Part shown: positions 7,712-15,730 of the stretch, one piece after another
How the letters are laid out: each line of letters starts with the position of its first letter
Numbering within the stretch: position 1 is the first letter of the stretch
From: Actinacidiphila bryophytorum
Lineage (GTDB): Bacteria; Actinomycetota; Actinomycetes; Streptomycetales; Streptomycetaceae
Assembly: GCF_016916835.1 (NCBI RefSeq)
Contig: NZ_JAFFIX010000017.1
Location: 62,001-126,000 of the forward strand
DNA: 64,000 bases
Direction: 5' to 3'
Notes under the pieces: generated by a model
Databases searched by the model: none
What the model saw: the letters and a program-made list of their open reading frames with translations, nothing else
What the model was told of the DNA's origin: nothing
Position numbers and translations under genes: made by a program

Positions 7712-9508
7712 CTACTGGCCGCTGTCGTCGGCGAGTTCCAGCCAGCGCATCTCCAGGTCCTCGCGCTCCTCGCGCAACGCCCGCAGCTCCGCGTCGATCT
7801 CGGCGACCTTCGCGAAATCGGTGGCGTGCTCGGCGATCCGCGCGTGCAGCGTCTTCTCCTTGTCGCCGACCTTGTCCAACTGCCGCTCGATGCGCTGCAG
7901 TTCCTTCTTCGCCGCCCGGGTGTCGCCGGCCGGGCGCTCCTTGGCCGCGGGCGGCGGCGGTGCGGCCGCCTCCGCGATGGCCCTGCGGCGCTCCAGGTAC
8001 TCGTCCACCCCGCGCGGCAGCATCCGCAGGCTCTGGTCGCCGAGCAACGCGAACACCCGGTCGGTGGTGCGCTCCAGGAAGTACCGGTCGTGGCTGATCA
8101 CCGCCATCGACCCGGGCCAGCCGTCCAGCAGGTCCTCCAGCTGGGTCAGCGTCTCGATGTCCAGGTCGTTGGTCGGCTCGTCGAGGAACAGCACGTTCGG
8201 CTCGTCCATCAGCAGCCGCAGCAGCTGCAGCCGGCGCCGCTCACCGCCGGACAGGTCGCCGACCGGCGTCCACTGCTTCTCCTTGGTGAAGCCGAACTTC
8301 TCGCACAGCTGACCCGCGGTCATCTCCCGGCCCTTGCCGAGGTCCACCCGCTGCCGCACCGCCTCCACCGCCTGCAGCACCCGCCATGTCGGGTCCAGCT
8401 CGGCGACCTCCTGCGACAGGTACGCCAGCCGCACCGTCTTGCCGACCACCACCCGGCCCGCGGCCGGCTGCCGGTCGCCGTCACTGGCCGCCGCGTCGGC
8501 CAGCGCCCGCAGCAGCGAGGTCTTGCCCGCGCCGTTCACCCCCACCAGGCCGACCCGGTCGCCAGGACCCAGCTGCCAGGTGATATGCCGCAGCAACTGC
8601 TTCGGCCCGGCGGTGACGGTCACGTCCTCCAGCTCGAAGACGGTCTTGCCCAGCCGCGAGTTCGCGAACTTCATCAGCTCCGCGGTGTCCCGCGGCGGCG
8701 GCACGTCCTCGATCAGGGCGTTCGCCGCCTCGATCCTGAACCGCGGCTTCGACGTACGCGCCGGGGCGCCCCTGCGCAGCCACGCCAGCTCCTTGCGGAC
8801 CAGGTTCTGCCGCTTGGTCTCCTCCGTCGCCGCGATGCGCTCGCGCTCGGCGCGCGCGAAGACGTAGTCGCTGTAGCCGCCCTCGTACTCGTACACCGAG
8901 CCGCGCTGCACATCCCACATACGCGTGCACACCTGGTCCAGGAACCAGCGGTCGTGCGTCACCACCACCAGCGCGGACCTGCGGGCCCGCAGGTGCTCGG
9001 CCAGCCAGGCGATGCCCTCCACGTCCAGGTGGTTGGTCGGCTCGTCCAGCACGATCAGGTCCTGCTCGTCGATCAGCAGCTTCGCCAGCGCGATACGGCG
9101 CCGCTCACCGCCCGACAGCGGCCCGATCACGGTGTCGAGACCCGCCGGGAAGCCGGGCAGGTCCAGACCGCCGAACAGCCCCGTCAGCACGTCCCTGATC
9201 CGGGCGTCCCCCGCCCACTGGTGGTCGGCCCGGTCCCCCACGACCTCGTGCCGCACCGTGGCGGCCGGGTCCAGGCTGTCGTGCTGCGTCAGCACCCCGA
9301 GCCGCAGCCCGCCCTGGTGCGTCACACGCCCGGCGTCCGGCTCCTCCAGCTTCGCGAGCATCCGCACGAGGGTCGTCTTGCCGTCCCCGTTGCGCCCCAC
9401 GACCCCGATCCGGTCGCCCTCCGAGACCCCCAGCGAAACGGCGTCCAGCAACGCCCTCGTGCCGTACGTCTTGCCGACGGCTTCGACGTTGACCAGGTTG
9501 ACGGCCAC
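7712..9508 (-). CDS. ABC-F family ATPase (Uup/EttA-like)
   Basis: A 598-residue protein with two tandem ABC ATPase domains and no membrane segments, which defines the ABC-F class acting on ribosomes. Domain 1 has Walker A GRNGDGKTTL and signature LSGGERRRIALA; domain 2 has Walker A GVNGAGKTSL and signature LSGGERRRLQLLR. Walker B/Glu motifs are DLIVLDEPTNHLD and VLFLDEPTNDLD. The C-terminal 80 residues form a charged coiled coil (KKELQRIERQLDKVGDKE), as in Uup. Family members resolve stalled ribosomes or protect them from antibiotics; the substrate state cannot be told here. It is separately transcribed and followed downstream by the propeller gene. Confidence 0.92.
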   Translation of the reverse strand: MAVNLVNVEAVGKTYGTRALLDAVSLGVSEGDRIGVVGRNGDGKTTLVRMLAKLEEPDAGRVTHQGGLRLGVLTQHDSLDPAATVRHEVVGDRADHQWAGDARIRDVLTGLFGGLDLPGFPAGLDTVIGPLSGGERRRIALAKLLIDEQDLIVLDEPTNHLDVEGIAWLAEHLRARRSALVVVTHDRWFLDQVCTRMWDVQRGSVYEYEGGYSDYVFARAERERIAATEETKRQNLVRKELAWLRRGAPARTSKPRFRIEAANALIEDVPPPRDTAELMKFANSRLGKTVFELEDVTVTAGPKQLLRHITWQLGPGDRVGLVGVNGAGKTSLLRALADAAASDGDRQPAAGRVVVGKTVRLAYLSQEVAELDPTWRVLQAVEAVRQRVDLGKGREMTAGQLCEKFGFTKEKQWTPVGDLSGGERRRLQLLRLLMDEPNVLFLDEPTNDLDIETLTQLEDLLDGWPGSMAVISHDRYFLERTTDRVFALLGDQSLRMLPRGVDEYLERRRAIAEAAAPPPPAAKERPAGDTRAAKKELQRIERQLDKVGDKEKTLHARIAEHATDFAKVAEIDAELRALREEREDLEMRWLELADDSGQ

Positions 9509-9602
9509 TCTTGCATTCTCCCAGCGCCAAGTTTCCCCGAACCTCCCCTCACCCTAACCGCCCGCCCCGCTCCGTCCCCCCGGGCGCCGGACCTGCCGCG
9601 CC

Positions 9603-9900
9603 GTTCCCCGCGCCCCTTTCGGTGGGTGCCACCTGCTGTGGGCTCGCACCTTTCGGTGCGTTGTGGCTGGTCGCACAGTTCCTCGCGCCCCTTCAAGTCC
9701 TGCCCCTTGCGGTGGGCGATCACCTTTCCCGCCGTCGTGGCTGGTCGCGCAGTTCCCCGCGCCCCTGGGGGGTGCCCTCTCGGGCAGAGGGTGAGCGTTT
9801 TTCAGGGGCGCGGGGAACTGCGCGCCCCGCCCGGACGGGCGGAAAGCAAGCAACGCCACAGCAAGTGGCAATCACCTGGGGGCGCGGGGAACTGCGCGAC
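9603..9900. repeat. cluster of five GC-rich intergenic repeats
   Basis: The gap between ispE and the ABC-F gene is filled by copies of GCGCAGTTCCCCGCGCCCCT or its complement: forward at 9603-9617 (partial), 9672-9692 (two changes) and 9747-9766, and reverse at 9804-9823 and 9878-9900. The 9747 and 9804 copies are a perfect 20-bp inverted repeat around a 37-nt spacer that itself has a CCCTCT/AGAGGG hairpin. No coding potential beyond shadow frames is visible. The same unit recurs at 11814-11955. Likely a mobile or regulatory extragenic repeat; it may also terminate transcription of both flanking genes. Confidence 0.75.
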
Positions 9901-9963
9901 AAGCCACCCACCGGGGGAAGGTCCCGGAGCCCACCGCAAGGGGCAGGGTCGGGGGGACCCCGG

Positions 9964-10863
9964 TCAGAGGAGGGTGGCGCCGGGAGCCGGGGAGAGGGCG
10001 GGGTAGGCCGCGGGGAAGGCAGCGGCAAGGGTCGTGGCGGCGCCCGCGGAGGGCGCAAGAAAGGCACACGTGGGCCCCGAGCCCGAAACAAGCGCCGCCA
10101 GGGCGCCGGCCGCGAGGCCCGTGGCAAGGGTGTCGGCCAGCGCGGGCCGCAGGGCCACGGACGCGGCCTGCAGGTCGTTGGAGAGCGCCGAGGCGAGCCC
10201 CGCCGCCGACCCCTCCCGCAGCGCAGCGACAAGCGCCGCGTCCGCGCCGGGCGCGGGAAGGTCCGAGGCGAGGTCACTTCCCCCGTCCGCCCGCCGCAGG
10301 CGATCGCACTCGCGGTAGACCTCGGGCGTCGACAGCCCGCCCTCGGCGACGGCGAAGACCCAGTGGAATTCCCCGCCGACCTCCAGCGGGGTGAGGATCT
10401 CCCCGCGCCCGGTGCCGAGCGCGGCGCCTCCCGCGAGGGAGAAGGGCACGTCGCTGCCGAGTTCCGCGCACAGCGCGAGCAGCTCTTCACGGGGCGCCCC
10501 GAGCCCCCACAGCGCGTCGCAGGCGACGAGCGCGCCGGCCGCGTCGGCGGACCCGCCGGCCATGCCCCCGGCCACGGGGATGTCCTTGTCGATGTGCAGG
10601 TGCACGTCGGGCTCGACCCCGTACCGCTTGGCGAGCGCGACGGCCGCGCGGGCGGCGAGGTTGGTGCCGTCGAGGGGGACGCGGTCCACGTCCCGCCCGG
10701 CCGCGGTGATCCGCAGCCCTTCCGCGGGCGCGGCGGTGACGTGGTCGTAGAGCCCCACGGCGAGGAAGACGGTGGCCAGGTCGTGGAAGCCGTCGGGGCG
10801 CCGGCCGCCGACGGAGAGCTGGACGTTGACCTTGGCGGGCACGCGGACGGTGACGGCGCTCAC
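9964..10863 (-). CDS. ispE: 4-diphosphocytidyl-2-C-methyl-D-erythritol kinase
   Basis: A 299-residue GHMP kinase of the non-mevalonate isoprenoid pathway; it phosphorylates CDP-methylerythritol at the 2-hydroxyl. The N-terminus VRVPAKVNVQLSVGGRRPDG matches the substrate motif, and the ATP loop is PVAGGMAGGSADAAGAL. The GTG start follows GAGGAG by 8 nt. It lies 16 bp downstream of rsmA on the same strand, a pairing common in actinobacteria, so the two are probably co-transcribed. Length is normal. Confidence 0.95.
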   Translation of the reverse strand: MSAVTVRVPAKVNVQLSVGGRRPDGFHDLATVFLAVGLYDHVTAAPAEGLRITAAGRDVDRVPLDGTNLAARAAVALAKRYGVEPDVHLHIDKDIPVAGGMAGGSADAAGALVACDALWGLGAPREELLALCAELGSDVPFSLAGGAALGTGRGEILTPLEVGGEFHWVFAVAEGGLSTPEVYRECDRLRRADGGSDLASDLPAPGADAALVAALREGSAAGLASALSNDLQAASVALRPALADTLATGLAAGALAALVSGSGPTCAFLAPSAGAATTLAAAFPAAYPALSPAPGATLL

Positions 10864-10879
10864 GGTATGGGCTCCTCGG

Positions 10880-11737
10880 CTACGGCTTGTGCTCGGCAAC
10901 GGCGGCGAACTCCTCGACGGTCAGAGCTTCCCCACGGGCCTGCGGGGAAACTCCTGCGGCCACCAGTGCGGCCTCCGCGGCGCCCGCGGACCCGGCCCAC
11001 CCGGCGAGCGCGGCCCGCAGGGTCTTGCGGCGCTGCGCGAAGGCGGCGTCCACGACCGCGAAGACCTCCTGGCGGCTGGCTGCGGTGCGCGGCGGGTCGC
11101 GCCGCACGAGCGCGACGAGCCCGGAGTCCACGTTGGGCGCGGGCCAGAAGACGTTGCGCCCGATGGCGCCGGCCCGTTTGACGTCGGCGTACCAGTTGGC
11201 CTTCACGGACGGCACACCGTAGACCTTGCTGCCAGGCCCCGCGGCGAGCCGGTCGGCGACCTCGGCCTGCACCATGACGAGCGTGCGCTCGATGCCGGGG
11301 AAGGTCGCGAGCATGTGCAGCAGCACGGGGACGGCGACGTTGTAGGGCAGGTTCGCCACGAGTGCGGTGGGCGGCGGCCCGGGAAGCCCGGTGACCGCCA
11401 TGGCGTCGCTGTGCACCAGGTCGAAGCGGTCCGCCTTCTGCGGCAGCCGTGCCGCCACGGTCTCGGGCAGCGCCTGCGCCAGGACGTCGTCGATCTCGAT
11501 CGCCGTGACGTGAGCGGCGGCTTCCAGCAGCGCCAGGGTGAGCGAGCCGAGGCCGGGGCCGACCTCGACGACCGTGTCGTCGGGCCGCACGCCCGCGGTC
11601 CGCACGATCCTGCGTACGGTGTTCGCGTCGATCACGAAGTTCTGCCCGCGCTGCTTCGTCGGCCGCACGCCGAGCGCCGCGGCCAGCTCCCTGACGTCCG
11701 CCGGGCCCAAAAGGGCGTCGCTCTCAGTGCCACTCAC
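10880..11737 (-). CDS. rsmA: 16S rRNA (A1518/A1519) dimethyladenosine transferase
   Basis: A 285-residue Rossmann methyltransferase that dimethylates two adjacent adenosines near the 3' end of 16S rRNA (KsgA activity). Visible motifs are KQRGQNFVIDANTVRRIV at the N-terminus, the SAM motif VVEVGPGLGSLTLALLE, and the catalytic NLPYNVAVPVL. The GTG start was chosen because it gives the usual N-terminal length; the ribosome-binding site is weak. It is first of an rsmA-ispE pair. A related Erm-type function is unlikely given the context and ordinary length. Confidence 0.95.
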   Translation of the reverse strand: MSGTESDALLGPADVRELAAALGVRPTKQRGQNFVIDANTVRRIVRTAGVRPDDTVVEVGPGLGSLTLALLEAAAHVTAIEIDDVLAQALPETVAARLPQKADRFDLVHSDAMAVTGLPGPPPTALVANLPYNVAVPVLLHMLATFPGIERTLVMVQAEVADRLAAGPGSKVYGVPSVKANWYADVKRAGAIGRNVFWPAPNVDSGLVALVRRDPPRTAASRQEVFAVVDAAFAQRRKTLRAALAGWAGSAGAAEAALVAAGVSPQARGEALTVEEFAAVAEHKP

Positions 11738-11813
11738 GCGCCCTAGGCTAATCGAGCCCCCCTCTCCCCCCGGCCACGCCAGTCCCGGGACCTTCCCCCG
11801 CGGGTGGCTGTTC

Positions 11814-11955
11814 TCGCAGTTCCCCGAGCCCCTTCTGTGGGCGCCACTTGCTGTGGCGTTGCCTGCCTTCCCATTCCTCGGGCTGGGCGCGCAGTTCCCC
11901 GCGCCCCTGAAAACGGTCACCCTCTGCGCGAGAGGGCAACCACCAGGGGTGCGGG
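11814..11955. repeat. two further copies of the GC-rich intergenic repeat
   Basis: Between rsmA and the Rpf gene, TCGCAGTTCCCCGAGCCCCT (11814 on) and GCGCAGTTCCCCGCGCCCCT (from 11890) match the repeat seen at 9.6-9.9 kb. The second copy is followed by the same GTCACCCTCTGCGCGAGAGGG stem-loop pattern and a degenerate closing arm AGGGGTGCGGG. This supports a roughly 75-bp hairpin unit dispersed in intergenic DNA. Confidence 0.7.
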
Positions 11956-13083
11956 TCACCGCAGGAGGTGGTGGCCGCAGGAGGGCCAGGGGGTGGTGCC
12001 GCGGGCGGCGTAGAGGCGTCGGGCGCGGGACGTCTGCTCCGCGGCAGACGCGTTCTGCGGCAGCCCCCGCCCCCCGAGCCCCCGCCAGGTCCTCGCGTCG
12101 AACTGGTAGAGCCCCCCGTACCGCCCGGACGGGTCGACCGCGTGCACGCGCCCGCCGGACTCGCAGAGGGCGAGCGCACGCCAGTCCAGACCGCCGGAGG
12201 CGCGCGAGGCCCGCGGGGCCTGGGGGGACGGCCCGGCAGGCCCGGCCGTTCCGATGCGGAGGACTTCCGCAACGGGCGCCCGGGTGACCCGGGACCTCAC
12301 GACGCGAGTGGCGCGCGCCACTCCGTCCACGGTGCGGACGGCGTACCGCACCTCACGCACCCCTTCCCGCCCCGGCACCTCCACGGCAGTGGACCCGCGG
12401 GGCAGCGACGGGTCGCGGCGCCGTACGACGGAGTACGGCACCGGCTCGCGGCGCGTGCCCTGCACGGTGCGGACGCGTACGACGGTGACGGCGAGCCCGT
12501 CCGCCGGGAAGCCGCCCGCGGCGGGCGAGACCGTGTCCTCGGGGCCGAGGACGAGCCCGGCGTCGGCGACGGCCCCGCGGACGGTGACCGCGTGCGTGCG
12601 CACGATGTGCGCGCGCCCGTCCGCGACCACCGTGACCTTGCGCTGGGTGCGCACCGACAGGGCGAGCCCGTGCCGCCCGATGGCGGCGCCGCGCGAGGCG
12701 TCGATGAGGGCGCCGTCGGCGCGGACGCCGAGTTGCCGCAGTGCGGCGGAGACGGTGGTCGCGGTGGTCCACACCTGCCGACGGTGCCCGTCGAGCGTGA
12801 GGGTGAGCGGGCGGCCGTAGCGTACGGCCACGGCGTCGCCGTCGTGCAGGCGCTGGCCGGGTGCGGGCGCCACGATGTCGTGCCCGCCGACGGCGATGTG
12901 CTGCTGCCGCAGGACGTCGGCGACGTCCGCGGCGAAGGTGTGGACGGTGCGCGCCCGCCCGTCGACGGTGAGCCGTACGGTCTTGTCGGCCACGACATAC
13001 GTCCCCGCGCCGCCGGCGAGCACCGCGACGACGAGCGTCTGCGGTACGAGCCTGCGTGCGCGTCCGGCGAGGTGAATGCCCAC
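11956..13083 (-). CDS. resuscitation-promoting factor (RpfB-like)
   Basis: A 375-residue secreted or anchored muralytic protein. An N-terminal hydrophobic segment (LVVAVLAGGAGTYVVA) serves as signal/anchor. Three DUF348-type repeats follow at about residues 35-205 (each like TVRLTVDGRARTVHTFA), then a G5 domain at about 210-275, and a C-terminal Rpf lysozyme-like domain beginning LDWRALALCESGGRVHAVD with the catalytic Glu in CESGG and GGLYQFDARTW. This matches RpfB architecture, which cleaves peptidoglycan during growth resumption or spore germination. It lies upstream of rsmA on the same strand, separated by intergenic repeats. Confidence 0.92.
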   Translation of the reverse strand: MGIHLAGRARRLVPQTLVVAVLAGGAGTYVVADKTVRLTVDGRARTVHTFAADVADVLRQQHIAVGGHDIVAPAPGQRLHDGDAVAVRYGRPLTLTLDGHRRQVWTTATTVSAALRQLGVRADGALIDASRGAAIGRHGLALSVRTQRKVTVVADGRAHIVRTHAVTVRGAVADAGLVLGPEDTVSPAAGGFPADGLAVTVVRVRTVQGTRREPVPYSVVRRRDPSLPRGSTAVEVPGREGVREVRYAVRTVDGVARATRVVRSRVTRAPVAEVLRIGTAGPAGPSPQAPRASRASGGLDWRALALCESGGRVHAVDPSGRYGGLYQFDARTWRGLGGRGLPQNASAAEQTSRARRLYAARGTTPWPSCGHHLLR

Positions 13084-13129
13084 GACGCCGCACCTTAAAG
13101 CCTAAAAGCCGCAAAACGCCGCATTCATC

Positions 13130-13987
13130 TCATGTGTCGTAGCCGAACGCCCGTGCCGTGTTGGCGGCGATCGCCGCCGCGAGCTGGTCCTCCTCGTCTC
13201 CCCTGGCCGCGGCCATGGCGCGCAGCGTGACCGGGATGAGGTAGGGCGCGTTGGGCCGGCCGCGGTAGGGCACGGGGGTCAGGAAGGGCGCGTCGGTCTC
13301 GACCAGCAGCAGCTCGCGCGGGGCGACCGCGACCGCGTCGCGCAGGTTCTGCGCGGACTTGTAGCTGACGGTCCCGGCGAAGGACATGTAGTAGCCGTGC
13401 TCGGCGCAGACCTTGGCCATCTCGGCGTCGCCGGAGTAGCAGTGGAAGACGACGGTCCCGGGCGCGCCCTCCTCGGCCAGGATGCGCAGCACGTCGGCGT
13501 GCGCGTCCCGGTCGTGGATGACCAGCGCCTTGCCGTGGCGTTTGGCGATGTCGATGTGCCGGCGGAAGGAGTGCTGCTGGTCCTCGACGCCTTCCGGGCC
13601 GGTGCGGAAGTAGTCGAGGCCGGTCTCGCCGACCCCGAGGACCTGCGGCAGCGCGGCGAGCGCGTCGATGGCGTCGATCTCGGCGTCGAGCCCGGCCCGG
13701 CCGCCGCCTGCGGCGCGGTTCGCGACGCGCGGCGCCTCGTTGGGGTGCAGCGCCGCGGTGGCCCACACGGTGTCCCAGGCGGCAGCGGTCTCCGCGGCCC
13801 AGCGCGAGCCCGCGAGGTCGCAGCCGACCTGGACGAGCGTGTCGACGCCGACGGCCGCGGCCTGCGCGATCGCGTCGGCGACGCTGCCGGACTGCATGTC
13901 GAGGTGGGTGTGGGAGTCGGCGACCGCGACCCGCAGCGGCTCCGGCGCCGGCGGTGCGGCCTGCTTCTTGCTGTCCCTGTCTGCCAT
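13130..13987 (-). CDS. TatD-family metal-dependent hydrolase
   Basis: A 285-residue amidohydrolase-fold nuclease. The metal-binding HxH is in ADSHTHLD near the N-terminus; further ligands are in GVGETGLDYF (Glu), VIHDRDAH and FHCYSGD, with the terminal Asp in LLVETDAPFL. Members act as 3'-5' exonucleases or D-aminoacyl-tRNA hydrolases; the precise substrate is unknown. The ATG leaves an extension of about 20 Lys/Pro/Ala-rich residues before the TatD core, common in streptomycetes. It belongs to a leftward gene run with the Rpf and rsmA genes. Confidence 0.9.
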   Translation of the reverse strand: MADRDSKKQAAPPAPEPLRVAVADSHTHLDMQSGSVADAIAQAAAVGVDTLVQVGCDLAGSRWAAETAAAWDTVWATAALHPNEAPRVANRAAGGGRAGLDAEIDAIDALAALPQVLGVGETGLDYFRTGPEGVEDQQHSFRRHIDIAKRHGKALVIHDRDAHADVLRILAEEGAPGTVVFHCYSGDAEMAKVCAEHGYYMSFAGTVSYKSAQNLRDAVAVAPRELLLVETDAPFLTPVPYRGRPNAPYLIPVTLRAMAAARGDEEDQLAAAIAANTARAFGYDT

Positions 13988-14004
13988 ACCTGCGATCCTA
14001 GGGA

Positions 14005-14064
14005 CCCGCTCCCGCGGCCCTCACCCGCCCGTCCCCCGCTCCCGCGGCCCTCACCCGCCCGTCC
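14005..14064. repeat. 30-bp perfect tandem duplication
   Basis: Two head-to-tail identical 30-bp units (starting CCCGCTCCCGCGGCCCTCAC) fill the tatD promoter side. The second copy contains the stop codon and last residues of the small Cys-rich gene, so a simple slippage or duplication has extended the intergenic region. Confidence 0.8.
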
Positions 14065-14470
14065 CGCCGCCTCCGTGCCCGCGGTGCAGGAAGTGCAGGG
14101 CCGGCCAGTGGTGCGGGTGGTGTCCGGCCGCCCCTGCCGCGGCCGGCGGCGGCACCGCTGCGGCCGTGCGGTGCGCCGCGGGCGAGGCGGCGGCCACGCC
14201 GGCGACCCGCCCGGCGCGCATGATGCGCACCCGGTGCCCGTCGCAGTTGTCGCAGGTGGGGTGGGTCAGCGGGGACGGCACCTGGGCGCCGTCCGCGAGG
14301 TAGGTGACGTAGGAGCGCCCGAAGGTGTCGACGTGGTGCTCGATCTCGTAGGCCTGCTCCCAGCCGTGGCCGCAGTTCATGCAGGCGAAGGAGTACGCCT
14401 CGTGCACGACGTTCGCGCCGGGGTCGGCGGTGGCCCGCGGCTTCGGTCCGCTTCCGATGGTGTCGCTCAT
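14051..14470 (-). CDS. small cysteine-pair protein of unknown function
   Basis: A 139-residue protein starting MSDTIGSGPKPRA. Cys pairs in FACMNCGHGWEQAYEIEHH and TCDNCDGHRVRI look like a treble-clef or zinc-ribbon site around residues 30-75. The C-terminal half is Ala/Pro/His-rich (HHPHHWPALHFLHRGHGG) and low complexity, giving a second possible metal-binding stretch. The ATG has AGGAG 7 nt upstream. It lies between tatD and rsmI on the same strand. Similar uncharacterised proteins occur in Streptomyces; no function can be assigned. Confidence 0.72.
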   Translation of the reverse strand: MSDTIGSGPKPRATADPGANVVHEAYSFACMNCGHGWEQAYEIEHHVDTFGRSYVTYLADGAQVPSPLTHPTCDNCDGHRVRIMRAGRVAGVAAASPAAHRTAAAVPPPAAAGAAGHHPHHWPALHFLHRGHGGGGTGG

Positions 14471-14716
14471 GTGCAGCTCCTGCAGGCCCTCCGGGCGCCG
14501 TGCCCGGACCGGGACTTCCACTCCCCAGCGAACGCCCCGTTTCCGGCCGCCGCACGGGCCGTGTCCGAAGCTTGGACCAGATTTGGGGTCTATGGGAGAG
14601 ATGGCGTGGATTGCTTTGCCACTCCCACAGTTTAGTCCGGCAACCGTCGCCCGCCCCGGTCCGGCAGCGGCGCAAGTCAGTACCCGCCCCGCGTCGCGAG
14701 CGCGGAAGGCCCGGCG

Positions 14717-15580
14717 TCAGGCCCCGCCGTGCTTGGCGGCGACGACCGCGTCGAAGACCTCCCGCTTGGGCAGTCCCGCGTCCGCGGCGACCGCCGCGAT
14801 GGCCTCCTTGCGCCGCTCCCCCGCCGCCTCGCGGGCCGCGACGCGCCGGACCAGCTCCGCCGGGTCGAGGTCCGCGGGGCCGGGCGCGGGGGCGCCCTCG
14901 ACGACGACGGTGATCTCGCCGCGCACCCCGTCCTGCGCCGCCCAGGCGGCCAGCTCGCCGAGCGGGCCGCGCCTGACCTCCTCGTAGGTCTTGGTCAGCT
15001 CGCGGCACACCGCGGCCCGCCGCTCGGCACCGAAGACCTCGGCCATGGCGGCGAGGGTGGCGTCGATGCGGTGGGTGGCCTCGAAGTAGACCAGCGTCCT
15101 GCGGTCGGCGGCGACCTCGCGCAGCCGGGACAGCCGCTCGCCGGGCTTGCGGGGCAGGAAGCCCTCGAAGCAGAAGCGGTCGACGGGCAGCCCGGAGACG
15201 GCCAGCGCGGTCAGCACGGCGGACGGTCCTGGCACCGCGGTCACGGTGATACCGCGCTCGACGGCCGCCGCGACCAGCCGGTAGCCGGGGTCGGAGACCG
15301 ACGGCATGCCGGCGTCGGTGACCAGGACCACTCGCGCGCCGCCCGCCAGCGCCTCGACCAGTTCCGGTGTGCGGCCGGCCTCGTTGCCCTCGAAGTAGGA
15401 CACGATGCGGCCCGCGGGCTCGATGCCGAGCGCCTGGGTGAGCCGGCGCAGCCGCCGGGTGTCCTCGGCGGCGATGACGTCGGCGCCGGTCAGCTCGGTG
15501 CCGAGCCGCGGCGGTGCGTCCGCGGGGTCGCCGATGGGGGTTCCGGCCAGTACGAGGACGCCTGCGGCTTGCGTGGTCAC
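14717..15580 (-). CDS. rsmI: 16S rRNA (cytidine(1402)-2'-O)-methyltransferase
   Basis: A 287-residue tetrapyrrole-methylase-fold SAM methyltransferase that modifies C1402 in the decoding centre. Motifs: GVLVLAGTPIGDPADAP at the N-terminus, AAEDTRRLRRLTQALG, and DAGMPSVSDPGYRLV. These match RsmI, with Met replacing the more common Thr in DAGT. The start is GTG with GGGAAG upstream. It is divergent from pmt across 149 bp, so promoters for both must lie in that gap. Confidence 0.94.
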   Translation of the reverse strand: MTTQAAGVLVLAGTPIGDPADAPPRLGTELTGADVIAAEDTRRLRRLTQALGIEPAGRIVSYFEGNEAGRTPELVEALAGGARVVLVTDAGMPSVSDPGYRLVAAAVERGITVTAVPGPSAVLTALAVSGLPVDRFCFEGFLPRKPGERLSRLREVAADRRTLVYFEATHRIDATLAAMAEVFGAERRAAVCRELTKTYEEVRRGPLGELAAWAAQDGVRGEITVVVEGAPAPGPADLDPAELVRRVAAREAAGERRKEAIAAVAADAGLPKREVFDAVVAAKHGGA

Positions 15581-15717
15581 CGCCCAAGCTTCCCACTGAC
15601 CGGGACCCGCCGCCGCGCCCGCCGTCCGGCACCGGTACGACCGGGTTCGACGACCGGCTTTGCGGACAAACAGGGGCGCCGGGCGCCGACCCTCATCACA
15701 TTTTCAGAGGCTTTCCC

Positions 15718-15730
15718 TACGATGGCCCGG
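15718..15730 (+). promoter_or_regulatory. possible -10 box giving a leaderless pmt transcript
   Basis: TACGAT lies 6 nt ahead of the pmt GTG codon. If used, transcription would begin at or beside the start codon. No good -35 is seen 17 nt upstream, so support is limited to the -10. Confidence 0.3.

Noticed and set aside
14560..14650. Small RNA or tRNA in the AT-richer patch upstream of the Cys-rich gene
   Set aside because: A TGGGAG/CTCCCA stem with GCCA pairing exists, but there is no cloverleaf or CCA-type 3' end. It more likely holds the promoter or a terminator.
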